The notes: generated by a model from the letters alone, not told the origin. A stretch of DNA of 64,000 nucleotides from Cheiracanthium punctorium (GCA_038373885.1 JAWZYV010013015.1:113675-177674), one strand, 5' to 3'; numbered from the stretch's first letter, positions 23,342-35,079 are shown. A program made the numbers and translations.

Positions 23342-23617
23342 CCCATTTATGCCTAGCGTCCCTTTTTTGGGACGGCATTTTCGCTATCATTCGAAAACGT
23401 TATTTATTTTTCCTAGCCTTTATTCGCGAGTAGTGAACCTCAATTCCACAAAATATTTTAATATGGCCAAGTAGGATGTTGACATTTCAATTTTTATACA
23501 TAATGATTTTAAATGAAATCATCCCTTGTTCAAAAAGTTGACATCAGAAATTTATCAATTACTGCTGGTGTTAGCAAAAATCGAAGAAAGTCGCAAAAAT
23601 ATCCAGGCACGAAAGGG
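23342..23617. mobile_element. 276-bp piggyBac-type MITE nested in copy B
   Basis: Flanked by TTAA on both sides (23,338-23,341 and 23,618-23,621). Ends are CCCATTTATGCCTAGC and, in reverse complement, CCCTTTCGTGCCTGG. Copies A and C have the uninterrupted site with a single TTAA in A. The TTAA target and CCC/GGG ends are typical of piggyBac elements. Non-coding. Confidence 0.75.
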
Positions 23618-24598
23618 TTAAATTACTTTAGAAGTTATTTACAAAAAAATTTAAAGGAAAAAAAACATCATATTTGACTGCATAAAATGATTTGGGTTCT
23701 TGAATCTAACAGCAGGTAAGAACAGTATTCATAGAAAAATTGCTACTGGCATATTAACCCGGCACTCAAACAAGACAAGCGATTTCTCGCCAAGATAAAT
23801 GCCGATCACATGAAATTATTAATGGTTTTGAATACAATTGGCAACAGTTTCCAGCACATTTGATGAAAAAATACTTTGTCGGAAATGACCACCGGGATAA
23901 TACGTAAGTATCAAAAAATCTAAAAATCTTCAGAATAATTTCTAATCCTAATATCAGCTCCACGCAGAACAGAGTGGAAATAGTTTTAGGTAAAAGAATA
24001 AGGATTTATTTTAACGAAGTACAGTTTAACCATTTAATCATCTGTCCATGGACACGAGAACAACAACAGTATAACCTTGATTTCAGAAAGTCAAAGAAAC
24101 AACAGAAAGAATTGAGATAAGAAGGTGAAATAAAAGAGGGTATTAGTTTAATAGAAAAAATACATTTATTCAAGATATTTAAGTTCCACTCCATACCTAA
24201 TTTAGAATACTGCAAAAGAATAAAAAGGCTGGTAGCCAAGTTTAGTGATTATGAAAAAGTAGGTTCTATAGTGCTTTTTTTTTTTTTTTTTTTAGCATAA
24301 GCAACAATAAGTAATCATACATTAACACATCACATGCCAGTTTCAACATAAGAAACCTCCTGTTTTATTTATTTATTATTATTTTTTTAATAAACCAACC
24401 ACTGGTACAAAACTAGTTCTGTAAACAATGTATAAATTGACTTTTTAATGAAAATATGTTGTTAAAAAATAATTAACAAACCAATTCCTTCATGTTTTTT
24501 ATTGATTTATTCTAATGCATTTTATATGCACATTTAATAACAGAAACCATACCAGAAAGTGTTATCCACAGAAATCATGCACTAAAATTCATGTTGTT

Positions 24599-24658
24599 GG
24601 TTGGTTGGTTTGGGGACATGTGCTTCATCCTAACAGGACGGCTTCGTCCCAGAAATTC
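24599..24658. mobile_element. Small 60-bp insertion in copy B
   Basis: A segment beginning TTGTTGGTTGGTTGG sits between two copies of AAATTCATG. Copy A has a single ATGAATTTAAG-type site here. This is an insertion with a 9-bp duplication, or a local duplication. It shows no inverted ends that I can define. Confidence 0.4.
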
Positions 24659-25153
24659 ATGTCAATCTAAGGATAAAGCTATCTAGTCATACTCATAGCT
24701 TCAAATTACATTGGAGACAAATTATCCCATATATTTAAAAATCATGAAAAAATATCACAATCCTAAACTAGAAACAATATCTAATTTTGCAATTAGAGTT
24801 TAATTAGTTGCTGACAGCTTTAAAATTTCTTCCATATTTCTAAATAAATAATGTACATTTTTTCGTGCACAGTCGTGGATTGCTGTCTAAACTGAAACGC
24901 CTTTTGCTTGCTTATTCTGCAGTTTGTTTACATTCTTCACAGTGGGGCTGCGTTCGTAATCGGAAAACCCAATGAACCTCCTCAGATTACACGTAGTTTA
25001 TACGGATTACTGAGATTGCTAAATAATACATTTAGGTAAAGAAATAGCATGCGCAGAACGATGCGCGAAGCTGTCACTCAGCTGACGTCAGAGATACGTC
25101 ACGTCGAAATGCTCTATTGATCCGTCTCCGTCATCTTCGAGACTCCTCGAGTT

Positions 25154-25719
25154 ATCCCTCTAAGTGTCAGGCCATTCACTTCACTAGATCCCGCAAGATT
25201 GCGAAACCAATATATATTAATGACCAAAGAGTTGAATGGGGCAGGACCTGTAAGTATTTGGGAGTCATGCTGGATTCCAGACTGACTTGGAAGGCACAGG
25301 CCACCTACGCCTGTAATAAAATGATTGCGGCCGAAAAATCTATCTCAAAGTTACTATACGAAAGCAAACTTAGCATTCCCAACAAACGAAAACTGTACAA
25401 CATGATTGTCCTCCCTGCAGGTACATACGCTAGCCCCATTTGGGGTTATGCTGCGATAACAAATCTAAACTTAATCACAACTCAACACAACAAAATACTG
25501 CGAAAAATTAGACATGCTCATAGATACATGAGAAACACGGTTATACGTAGAGATCTCATGATTCCCTCCATGTACGAAATTATTAAAAAACAAGCCCAAC
25601 ACTTTTATGACAAAGTCTATAACTTACCAAATGAACTAATTGCAGAAATCCCTGATTATGACTTCCGCGATTCAGATAACCGGACACGGCCTAAAGCTGT
25701 CCTCCTGCTTAATGAGTAG
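25154..25719 (+). pseudogene. Reverse transcriptase C-terminus, Jockey-like LINE
   Basis: The frame includes CKYLGVMLDSRLTWKAQ, which is the conserved Y-LG-V-D--L-W block after the RT palm, followed by the thumb-like region (ILPAGTYASPIWGYAA-like) and a C-terminal LRKIRHA stretch typical of Jockey/BS-type RTs. The endonuclease and the RT catalytic YxDD are absent because of 5' truncation. The frame is open to its natural stop at 25,719, but the copy is dead on arrival. The upstream 12 codons of the ORF are flanking DNA. Confidence 0.8.
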
Positions 25720-26034
25720 GATTATAGCACAAATTCTCAGTACCTTTTCTTCCAAATTACGACTTCCCTATTTGTGAGTCCTGATCTTGTCCCCCCTTGA
25801 CATTGTCTTCTAGAGTCCCTCGTATATATTGAATATAATTTATTTTCATTTTGCATTATTCTCATACTGTTTTGCTCTAATATATATTACTATTTACCTT
25901 TTCTATTATGTATGTTCTGATACTGCATTTTCTCTTACATGACCCATCGATGTATAACTACTCATCAAACAACTGGAGTTAAACCGTCATGGAACAGGCA
26001 CTCCTTTCAAGAACAATTCGATGATGATGATGAT
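25154..26034 (+). mobile_element. 5'-truncated Jockey-like non-LTR retrotransposon, 9-bp target duplication
   Basis: An 881-bp LINE 3' end flanked by perfect CCTCGAGTT repeats (25,145-25,153 and 26,035-26,043). It contains the C-terminus of a reverse transcriptase ORF, a 3' UTR of about 300 bp and a (GATGAT)n tail instead of poly(A). Its 5' truncation is typical of target-primed reverse transcription. It landed about 30 bp outside the end of copy B. Confidence 0.8.
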
Positions 26035-26043
26035 CCTCGAGTT

Positions 26044-26099
26044 CGTAAACGATAAACTCGTGACAGTCGTGCTACTAATTTAACCCAAAGCCGTTCGTA
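26044..26099. repeat. GTTCGTAAACG-type repeat remnant
   Basis: The text CGTAAACGATAAACTCG next to the LINE duplication matches the right arm of the palindromic element at 38,787-38,897, and related motifs flank the left of copy A near 11,489-11,520. The A/B palindrome may therefore have inserted into, or beside, such an element. Confidence 0.35.
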
Positions 26100-26224
26100 A
26101 TGTCCAGTTTAAACTTAAACCAGTTTGAATCTGTGTTCCTATACTCAAGCGAACTGCACTCAGTTTACAAACTAAATAAACTGAGAGAAGAGCTGGGTTA
26201 CTCAGTTTGTTTTGCATTTTCAAG

Positions 26225-26407
26225 ATGGCATCGAACGGTGGTGCTTTGTTTTGGCATATGTGTTCTTTGTTTTTCGGAGAACAAGAGATAATTGTTTACG
26301 AGTCCGGTCTATGTTCTGATTCAAGCTTAAGGCATATATTATTACATAAGATCGTATTTCATTTTCATTTAAAAACCACTGTTTGTTATTATCTGCTTGT
26401 TATTTGA
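26225..26407 (+). CDS. Possible first exon or small ORF (weak)
   Basis: An ATG in a favourable context (AAGATGG) starts a frame beginning MASNGGALFWHMCSLFFGEQ that runs to a stop at 26,407. The region before it is slightly CpG-richer than average. I recognise no domain, and no clear splice donor lies in the frame. It may be chance. Confidence 0.15.
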   Translation: MASNGGALFWHMCSLFFGEQEIIVYESGLCSDSSLRHILLHKIVFHFHLKTTVCYYLLVI

Positions 26408-27500
26408 CATTAAGATCTTTAAAATGTAGTTTAGATTCAAGTGTGTATAAAAACGCATGTTGAATTTGTTTCTTTTGAAATAGATGTGAAAGAAAATGAA
26501 TTTTAAAATGTAGTAAAATTTTTACAGAATAAAATTAATTTATAAAGTAATTATGGAAGTGTTAACTATTATTTAGAGTAATGGAATGGAAAACATGTTC
26601 AAATTAAACATGTTTGTCATAGGTTTTATAAATTAGTAAAGCCAAAAAAATCATTTTTTACTTACTTAAATTTTTCTACATATTGCTGTTTTATAACAAT
26701 TGTTTGAATTGCTTTGTTTACATTATTTTAAGAGTTAATTTACATGTTCAGTTATCACTTAATGTAATAGATTTTTTTAATGAACAGAAAATTAAAATTC
26801 TCTCTTTTTTTTAAACTTAAAAGTTTTTGTAAAACTGGCTTTTATTTTATAAACTGTGCAATTCTTTTGAAGTATTAATTACATTTTGTTCTTTTACTAA
26901 TTTCATTAAAGTGTAAAAGTATGTTCAAAGTGTCACGCTGTCCTTCATTTTTTTTAATTTATTTATTTATTTTTTTCTTTGTGCTTCTATTGAGGCAGCC
27001 CTTTTAATAACAATTTACAATAACATTTCTTTCCCTTTATGTAGTTAAAAGGTTATTTATGTGTTATGTAAAATTTTTCTTGTATATTGATACAGTATCA
27101 TATGAAGTAATTGTCATTTATTGCTGGGGATTATTCGGTAAGAGGGACAATTCGCCAAGCATGAATCCAGTTGCTAGTGTAAGCAATAAGCTATTTTTGT
27201 GGAGGCTTGGGAGACCTGATGTCGTATGTGACAGTGTGAAATGTGTGGCTTGTTGACGGCTGAAGACAAGTTTAAGTTTTGCGTGCTGCACATTGCTATT
27301 ATTTTGCAACGTGAATTTATAAATTGTAAGCGGTGGTTTGTTTATAATCTTATTTTCCTTCTTTAGCATTGTAGTAATTTTTTCCCCCCTAGAATGTGAT
27401 CAACGCAGTTTGTTTTCTTTGCCTAATGAGTTCTTGTACAATTTTGCTGTAAATTTGGAACAGCAGCATTGTACTTGTACTTTTTCGGCTTGTAAAATAG

Positions 27501-27595
27501 GATCAAGTGTCATCTGCTCAGTTAAGCAAGCTGCAAGAGAAAATAAATCAATCTAAGAAAGTGTCGAAGAGAGATGAGAACTATGATCCCTCTGT
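27501..27595 (+). CDS. Candidate internal exon, unrecognised product
   Basis: A 95-nt stretch sits between a pyrimidine-rich acceptor ending TAAAATAG and a strong donor GTGAGTATG. It reads DQVSSAQLSKLQEKINQSKK followed by VSKRDENYDPSV, a hydrophilic, helix-prone Lys/Gln-rich sequence of exon-like composition. The other frames are poor. I do not recognise the protein and see no certain partner exon, so it could be a real exon of an unidentified gene or a chance match. Confidence 0.3.
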
Positions 27596-28360
27596 GTGAG
27601 TATGATGATTATCCATTAAATCAAATTTATAAATATATTGTATTATATGTATTTGTAAATAAAAAATGTAAAAGTTTCAAGTGAGTTTTTATTTATAATT
27701 GTCTCTTAGAGAAATACTAAAGACAAATTGACTTGTGTAATGTTGTTGTCTCTCTATTGTAAAAAAAAGTAAAGGCGCTGTCAAAGCTTGTTGGGCTAAC
27801 TCCTCCTAAACCGTGGGGATTTGAGTATCGACTAAGGTGCCCACAGATTCGGAAAATTCCGAGGAACCTGATAAGCTGACTTAAATTTCAAGAATCGAAT
27901 TATTTTAGAAGATATTAATAAAACATAATGGTTGCCAGATTTGGCATAAAATCATTCATTATTTAGCAACAAAGCAATTCCAAGTACGCAGAATCGCGTG
28001 AAATTGACAAACATAAAGTAGAATTACACCCATTTTACGCCAAATTAAAAAGTATATGAAATAAATAACTCAAAGTGCATTACACAAAGTTGGCAGTTTT
28101 CAAATAGTAAGTTCGCTTAGACAACAAGAGTTTAGAATTAGCGACTATTCATTTTTTAAAACAGAATAACTAATTGTAACTGATTTTAAAAGTGCCATCT
28201 TGGCATTAGGAATGATCCGGCAAAATGGTATCTTTCCAAGCAGGGCGAATCTTAACTTCGAATTCCAGAATGCTAGAATACAGTATCTTGAAAATGAAAA
28301 ATATTTAAAATGCAGATTATTTTAAAGCCGGTTCGGTCCAGCTGGAGTATTTGCTACCAG

Positions 28361-28541
28361 TAGACATATTTGGTGGCGTTAACTATGCCATTATAGCAGT
28401 TGTAGTACACTTTGGATATTTGCAAGCGCGGCGAGATGATATAATTCGTCGTGCTAAATACGCCAATCTGCAAAGGATTAAGTATATGAAAATATGGATA
28501 ACTGTTTTGCGGGAACCTTACATGAGCAGTAATCATAAGTT
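28361..28541 (+). CDS. Candidate exon, unrecognised product
   Basis: An open frame follows a possible acceptor (CTACCAG) and ends at a good donor GTGAGTATG. It reads DIFGGVNYAIIAVVVHFGYL followed by a basic stretch (QARRDDIIRRAKYANLQRIK). This gives a hydrophobic segment followed by positive charge. No family recognised. It has the same donor text as the candidate at 27,501-27,595. Weak evidence. Confidence 0.2.
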
Positions 28542-28550
28542 GTGAGTATG

Positions 28551-28735
28551 TGTAAATCGCCAAATAATGAAAAGTCGCCATGGGTGACAAGCTATCCTAG
28601 CTGTTTCGTATTTTTTATCAAAGAAAACATATGAAGAACTGTTTTCTTAGAGCTAATTATTAACTATACATATACGCAAGTCGCCAAATAATGAAAAATC
28701 GCCATGGGTGGCAAATTCACTAGGTGTCCAATAGG
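28551..28735. repeat. Direct repeat, about 125-bp period
   Basis: AAATCGCCAAATAATGAAAAGTCGCCATGGGTGAC at 28,556 recurs almost unchanged at about 28,680. CGCCA motifs in both orientations suggest a decayed MITE with a duplicated end. Confidence 0.45.
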
Positions 28736-28912
28736 CTTTACATAATTAAAAATACAGCTGAGACAGATGTTCTGATTTTATTACGCTTTAGCTCCTAATT
28801 AATATAACTTTTGAATGGCAACATTAATTCACGTGGGAAAACAGGTTTTTCCAGGCGCTGTCAAGTCAGTTAGAACGCGTTTTCCCTAGTTAATTCAGAT
28901 TTTAACTGTATT

Positions 28913-30950
28913 CAGGGTGTCCATAATTAAAGTCCACAAAAAAAGAGCCACTGGTCAGAATGACTTCAAATTTGAAATGAATACTCTGGAAGAAGGGGAA
29001 ACGATTTGGCATAATAAAAAAAAGTTCCAAAATGTATTAATAGATGGTGCTGTAAGTGGCATACTATGCAAATTAATTAAAAGACATGCATGCACACGAC
29101 ACTGTGGTGTTTGCTACCACGGCCGTGAAAGAAAGTCTTAGCAAAGGTAAAATTTAGATTTTAAGTTAAGCAAATTTCCAAAACAAAATTAAGATTTTAG
29201 TTAAGTTAAACACAAAAAGGATAAAACATGCGCTGTGAGCCGCCGTTGGTAACAGATATCCCAAAGCTCTCACCCTTGCCGTGTAAGTGTGATTGAGGTG
29301 AGGTGAAATAAACACAGACATTTTTCTTGATCACCAAATACAATTTTATTTTAACATTATAAGAAAAACAATCAAAAATGGCAGCTTTGCCTCATCTAGT
29401 GGCAGTCACACCTTAAAGGAATTTCAGCACAGTGGCTTACAGCTTGAACATCTTTACAAGAACAAAAATTTGGAGTTAAAATTTAAATGAGAAGTGGGTA
29501 ACAATAATTAAAAACCGGACTTGAACAAGAGATTATTGCAAGAAGTGAGTTAGGCTATTGAAGGGAAAAAAGAAAACGTAATGGTCAGCAGAAAATCGGC
29601 AGAATTTACATGATAATTAAATTTACACCTCCGGAGATAGGGAAAACCAAGGCAGAATTAATTTAAAGAAAAGGGTAATTATTTAGAAAAACCCAAAAAC
29701 AAAACAAAAAGGGGTAATTAGTAGTAATTAAAAAAAAAAAAGCTATTGAGCTATAGAAGAAGAGTCACCCAGACCATTATATCTCCTGACAAAAGGTATT
29801 TAAATTAAACTTCCAAGTTAATTACTAGCATTGGACAATAGATAATTAACAGTTAATACAATAAAAATAAAAATTACTGCATTTGATTTGTAAAAACATA
29901 ATCCCCCCCCAAAACAATACAACAACACATTGCATGTGGTATAAAAATACAGAGTATGTGGCGTTCCCATCATATTGTATCTGAGTAGCTTGTCATGAGT
30001 CCTCTCGATGAAGAATCGAGCTCTTCTGGTGAAGCTCTTTTACAAGAATGACGACTGTGAGTGCGCCTGCAGCTTTAAAGAAATTCTGGTCATTAAAGGG
30101 AATGAATAAAGCCGTGGTCCAATTTCTGCAAAGGGTCTAAAGATTACGATTCAGAAATTTGAAGAAACAGGTTCTTTTGAAGTGAAATCTGGCAGAGGGA
30201 GGAAATCAATTGCTTCGACATCAGCAGTGGGCAATGTGTCCACAGCATTAGAGGAAGGGACGAGCAGTGGTGTGCAAATGTGCAGTGCATGTGGTATTGC
30301 CCGAGGTTTAGACATGTCTGCGGGTACGGTGCACAAAATTATACGCAATATTCTGCATTGCTATCCATACAAAACGACACATGTTCAGGAGTTGCTTCCT
30401 GCTGACCTGCCAAGAGAGAGAGGCGTTTGCTCTGGAATCTCTCTCTCACATGGAAGTGGACAATGAATAGCCATGGAACATTTTGTGGACAGATGAATCC
30501 CATTTCCACCTCCGTGGGTTTGTTAAGACACAAAATTGCAGGATATGGGCAAAGGAAAAGTCATTCGCAACTGTATCAAAACCATTTCATTCGCCAAAGG
30601 TAACTGTGTGGTACAGGCTCACGGCATCGTGTATGGTGGGGCCATTTTTTTCGAGGAGATTGGTTCTGCGGGTCTTGTTACCTGTACCATGAATGGTAAA
30701 TGGTATGCGCGTCTTTTGCACAGCCAGGTCATTCCAACATTTCAACAGCTTGCATGTCTGGATAGCATCATTTTCATGCAAGATGGGCTCCTCTGCACAT
30801 CACAAAGCCAGCCATGCAGCTGCTCAAGAGGCATTTCGGAAATAATCGACTTATCAGCCATCATTGTTCAACACCCTGGCCTCCTTGATCACCAGACCTC
30901 AATCCTAGTGACTTCTCTGAGAAAAAATGCGGAGAAGTAAGGTGCTGCTG
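28913..30950 (+). mobile_element. Decayed mariner/Tc-type transposon (limits approximate)
   Basis: CAGGGTGTCCATAATTAAAGT at 28,913 looks like a mariner-type terminal repeat. About 1.1 kb downstream begins a broken transposase. I found no matching inverted end downstream of 30,940, so the 3' end is lost or diverged, and the link between the 5' end and the transposase is inferred. Confidence 0.4.
30000..30935 (+). pseudogene. Mariner/Tc-type DDE transposase pseudogene
   Basis: Fragments in different frames read in order. They are a basic N-terminal piece (KNDDCECACSFKE), a helix-turn-helix region with VKSGRGRKSIASTS (GRPR-like linker), the first catalytic block WTDESHFHL (about 30,484), the second block MQDG (about 30,776) and the last block SPDLNPSDF-like (about 30,890). 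At least five frameshifts or stops separate them. The layout matches IS630/Tc1/mariner DDE transposases with a D in the third position. The copy is inactive. Confidence 0.65.
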
Positions 30951-32825
30951 ATATCAGTCCGTTCATACATTTTGAGTGTGCTCACGGACAATTCTTTTGC
31001 CATTATCTCTTCCGGATTCTCCACTGGTTTGTTATGTTTGATTAGTAAATCCATTTTTTTTTCATTTTCTTATTATTTTCTTTATTTTTATCATTTTTCA
31101 CTACAGTATTTTTTACAAACTAGTGTCAATAATGATGAGAATAAAATAAGTATTTCAGAGCTAAAGCAATTACATTTTTCAATACATCCTTTGAAAATAA
31201 AATGAAATAAAAAATCAAGACAACATTTTTGCTAAAACTTATCTTGGTGGCGAAATGTAAGACCAAAGATTACTTTTCCTTTCATTTGCATGCATTGTTT
31301 TTCTTTAACTGCTGGAAATGCAAATATATTTTTATTTGTAAGGTGCGTTGTATCTGCATACTTAATTTTCGAAATTCATTTTGTAAACCTGCATTTAAAT
31401 AACCCACAAGCCACCACTGCATACAACAAGAGGCTATATTCTCAGAAATATGGTAATTTTTTTTTTAAGCAACAAAAATTTACCAAAGAATGAAGAACAA
31501 TTATTATTTTTAACAAGAACACCCAGCAAAAGATTTGTGTTGTAATTTAAATAATTAAAAGTATTATAAAATAGCACACATAAAAATGGCTATGTATCAA
31601 GATGATTGTTTCAAGTGGAACAAAAGATTCACCCTTCTTCATTTGAAAAAATGCTCCACTGCATCATAATGTAATATTTTGAAAAAAAGCTAAAAGTGCT
31701 TAATTTTTTTCCTGTTTTCTTCAAACTGATAAAAATGTAATTTGAAAAATCATTAAAAGTGAAATATTTTGATTAAAAAAATTACATTTGTAGTTTTAGA
31801 ATTTATTATGTATATGTTATTTCGCAGTACAAAATTTTAGGACAGATATACTGCTGGATATTTCTAATATCTGGCATATTGGCCAAATACTGTATGTTTG
31901 CCTGAAAACGTTACATCCCTAAATTTTACTAGTTGAAACAAAATAACTAAAAAAAGAAATCCTTAACGAATAATTCAATATAAATCTAAAAACATTTCAC
32001 TAAATTCCACAATTTACTGTACAGCAATTAAAAATATTAACAATCAGTGGTCTATTTTTAACCTAAAATAACTACAATTGATTAAACAATTTGCAGCATA
32101 GCTACTCAAAAATCTTCAACCAAGTCTATACACAAAATCAAACCATTTAACTAAACAAAAGCACTTACCTCAACTTTCACAGGCGTTTCACTAATAGGTT
32201 ACTCCATTTACAAACCATGAAAAATTTTCCATTTTGAACAAAATGCATTCCGATACCAATTCACAGAAAATAAAACAATTTACGATCAGTGGCAGATCCA
32301 GAATAAAAATTCTGTATTCCCAAGAGGTAAATGCTGCACCTAGAATCAGTTGGTTGGGATAAAGTAGTCTTCTTTTCGATGTGACTTCACAGCAAGAGCA
32401 CCATAATTCATTTTTTATTTAAAAAAAGAATGGTAGCTTATATTTCCAGCAAAACAACAAGTGTGAAGCAGAATTACATTGATATCTGCTCCACATGCCT
32501 GCTATTCAGCTAGTGAAAACTCATATATAAATTAACCTATGCCTTTATAAGAAATTCTATGGCACCATCAAAATATGTGAGTATTATTATAGACAGAAAT
32601 AAACACCCGGGTAGTTGTGTGTACTATGTTAATCATAAACAAGGTAAATTATAATATTTTCAAATCTTTAATACGTGTAGCACATTTTGTAAAGCATGCA
32701 TAACTTAAAATATTGATGAACGTGAAGATGTACACAGAAAATAAACACCCTATGTAAACTAATGTACACTGAATATTTTAACATGTACTAATTAGATAAG
32801 ACAGATTATAATAGTATATTTTAAG
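30951..32825. other. AT-rich sequence, no feature supported
   Basis: Long AT-rich stretch. ORFs at 30,927-31,493 are low-complexity Phe/Tyr-rich frames of the sort AT-rich DNA produces. Confidence 0.4.
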
Positions 32826-32829
32826 CACT

Positions 32830-33263
32830 TGTGGCGGCCGCCGCGCCTGCGATCGGTGCGTTCCCGACCACCAATCTGATCCTTCAGCGGCCACCACATC
32901 GAACAAGCTTCCGCGCATCCTGTGAGGAGCGCTAGCGGCTGCTCCCACGATAGCAGGGCCAGGGAATCTGGCAATGCTGATGTGCGGTCCGGCAGTATAA
33001 AAGGAAGTGTGTTCGCGCATGGTTCGCAGTACTAGTATTATTATTATTATCATCGCGTTGCTGTTGTTGTTACCAGAACTCTGTGTTAATTGTACCGCTG
33101 GATGTAAATTGACCGTATCGTGCAGAGCTTGCATGCTCGACTTAAAGTCTGAATAAAATGTTGTTAAGTTTTTACTAGATGGTATTTGTATTCAACGGAT
33201 GTTACACTCGACGTATTCTTAATTTTTATCTATTGTAAGGAGCTGATAGCACGCTCCTCCACA
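32830..33263 (+). repeat. 5' LTR (434 bp) of the Gypsy element
   Basis: It begins TGTGGCGG and ends CCACA. It contains a TATAAAAGG box at about 32,997 and an AATAAAATG polyadenylation signal at about 33,153. Compared with the 3' LTR I count about five substitutions, one 7-nt and one 12-nt indel. Confidence 0.85.
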
Positions 33264-33264
33264 T

Positions 33265-33282
33265 TGGTGACTTCTGGACATT
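33265..33282 (+). promoter_or_regulatory. Primer-binding site, tRNA 3'-end complement
   Basis: TGGTGACTTCTGG lies two bases after the LTR. TGG followed by GAC complements a tRNA 3' end ...GTCACCA. I did not identify the tRNA. Confidence 0.55.
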
Positions 33283-33875
33283 TTGTATACGCAATCCTGC
33301 AATCCGAGTTCATCCAAGAATTATGGAGTCTCAAGACATTTCTTGTCATCAATTCGTAACATCCAGCATTAGTGCATTCCAGTATCAATTTCCATTAAGT
33401 GAAGATTATTTTTTTCTTCTTCCTGCAGTTTTTGGTGAGATATTGCTCGCCAGGTGGTCGACAAAATTCCTCATCGCCGCGTGCAATCGCAAGTGTTTTA
33501 ATGCAGTACGGAATCTCAAGTGTTTATTTTTTCAAATCATCAAGAGTGTGCTTGTCAAGGCGTATGTAATCTGCGCTGTGTTTTCATCAGGTCGTGTGTG
33601 TTGCAAGTGCCGCTTCGTCTAAGTGCACGTGCTTACGCCAAAATGCATTTTTTTTACACGTGCGCAAGCACAAGTGATACCGTGCGTAAGTGTGTTCATG
33701 CCCGCAAGTCGTGTTGTTTTGTAGTGGGCTGTGTCAGCGCAAATCAAGTCGGATATAAACATTTCGTCGCTTCAAGGTGTTATAGCCAACCCTGGGTGAG
33801 TCGTTTCCAATTTATTTATTTTTCTTTCTCTTTTATTGCGCTGTTTGTATTTGATACCCCTCGTGTTGTTTTGAC

Positions 33876-34710
33876 ATGTCTCTGCCTTGTGAAAATGCCA
33901 GTACCGGCAACGGCACGTCCGGCCCTACCCAGTTAGCACGTGTTGCTATTAAACCTCCCTCATTTTGTCGTACCGACCCCTCGCTATGGTTTATCCAACT
34001 AGATGCACAATTTAAATTAGGCGGAATCACCGCCAATGACACCCAATTTTACACGGCGATCTCCGCTTTGGAATCGGAAGTGTTACAATCGGTACGGGAG
34101 CTTGTCCTTAATCCCCCACCTACCGACAAATACAAGTCTCTTAAAGCCAAATTAATTGCCGTATACGCGGAGTCGGAGACTGTAAAAATTAAACACTTGC
34201 TCCAAGATCTGCAACTTGGGCGATATGAGGCCTTCCCAGCTGCTGTCTAAGATGTCTGACTTATCCGCCGGTAGTTTAAGTGACAACATTCTTAAAACTT
34301 TGTGGATGAATCGCCTCCCATCTAACACCCAGGCCATACTTGCTGCCAGTAGCGAACCGCTCAACAACCTTGCCGGCATAGCCGATAAATTCACGAGTTA
34401 GCTACTCCGGTGCACGTACACGAGTTGCAGGCTCCAGGTCCCAGTATTGAAACATTACAAGCGCAAATAGACCAGCTTACAAAGCAAGTTGCTCATTTAT
34501 GCTCTGTGCAGCAGCCGTGGCGGGGTCCACCTTCTTTCCGGCAGCGGTCCAGGTCTCGAAGTAACTCAAAAAAGCGATACAAAGATCCCCCCGGCAGATG
34601 TTTGTTTTTACCATCATAACTTCGGGGCAAAGGCCCGGAAATGTACCCCTCCCTGTAATTTTAAAGATTCGGAAAACTTAATCGGCCATCGCTCGAAGCC
34701 GTGAGCGAGT
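33876..34710 (+). pseudogene. Gypsy gag remnant
   Basis: The frame opens at ATG 33,876 after a leader of about 600 bp. The first 120 residues contain PPSFCRTDPSLWFIQLDAQF, a capsid N-terminal block seen in arthropod Gypsy gags. The frame shifts near 34,220, continues with a helical stretch (LSDNILKTLWMNRLPSNTQA), meets a stop near 34,400, and later has a Ser/Arg-rich linker and a Cys/His-rich end (CFYHHNFGAKARKCTPPC) resembling a zinc knuckle. Broken by at least two frameshifts and one stop. Confidence 0.75.
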
Positions 34711-35069
34711 GCGGCCGATCCATTGCGCGCCTCTTTGTAGTTGATAAAACCTCTGGCCTGAAATTTTTAGTTGACAGCGGGGCTGACGTAGCTGTCGTTC
34801 CTCCGCTGTCCCATGAGCGAAAAGGGTCCGCCAGCAAACTCGAGCTGTTTGCCGCAAACGGTTCCCCCATCAAAACCTTTGGTGAACGTCTGTTACAGGT
34901 CGATTTGGGCTTACGGAGAAAATTCCAATGGCCTTTCATTATTGCGTCGGTGTCACATCCTATTATCGGCGCAGATTTACTGCATAGATTTGCACTGTTG
35001 GTCGACATTAAAAATCGTCGCCTTGTGGACACTGTGACAAACCTCACATACCCAGTTTTTTTTTTGTAA
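34701..35069 (+). pseudogene. Gypsy aspartic protease region
   Basis: The frame has FLVDSGADVAVVPP, the D-S-G catalytic motif of retropepsins, followed about 70 residues later by HPIIGADLLHRF, the conserved I-I-G-x-D-x-L flap/C-terminal block. The frame ends at a run of about ten T (35,057-35,066), where a length change has probably shifted it relative to the downstream reverse transcriptase. Confidence 0.8.
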
Positions 35070-35079
35070 CAGCGCGAAT

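Larger units (their letters stand above)
19619..25116 (-). mobile_element. TAGAGC-family element, copy B (inverted, tail-to-tail with A)
   Basis: The reverse complement of copy A, beginning directly after A's right terminus. About 13 bp of B's own terminus is missing, so the junction is GGGGTCCG, a 15-nt spacer, then CGGACCCC. The outer end is CGTCGAAATGCTCTA (to 25,116). B lacks A's 313-bp, hAT and 1190-bp insertions. It has its own: a mariner-type MITE (20,682), a 172-bp MITE (22,122), a piggyBac-type MITE (23,342) and a small insert near 24,600. It also has a deletion of about 600 bp near 21,357. Confidence 0.75.

Noticed and set aside
33323..33936. ORFs between the 5' LTR and gag
   Set aside because: They have no gag-like motif and overlap one another; this is the untranslated leader.
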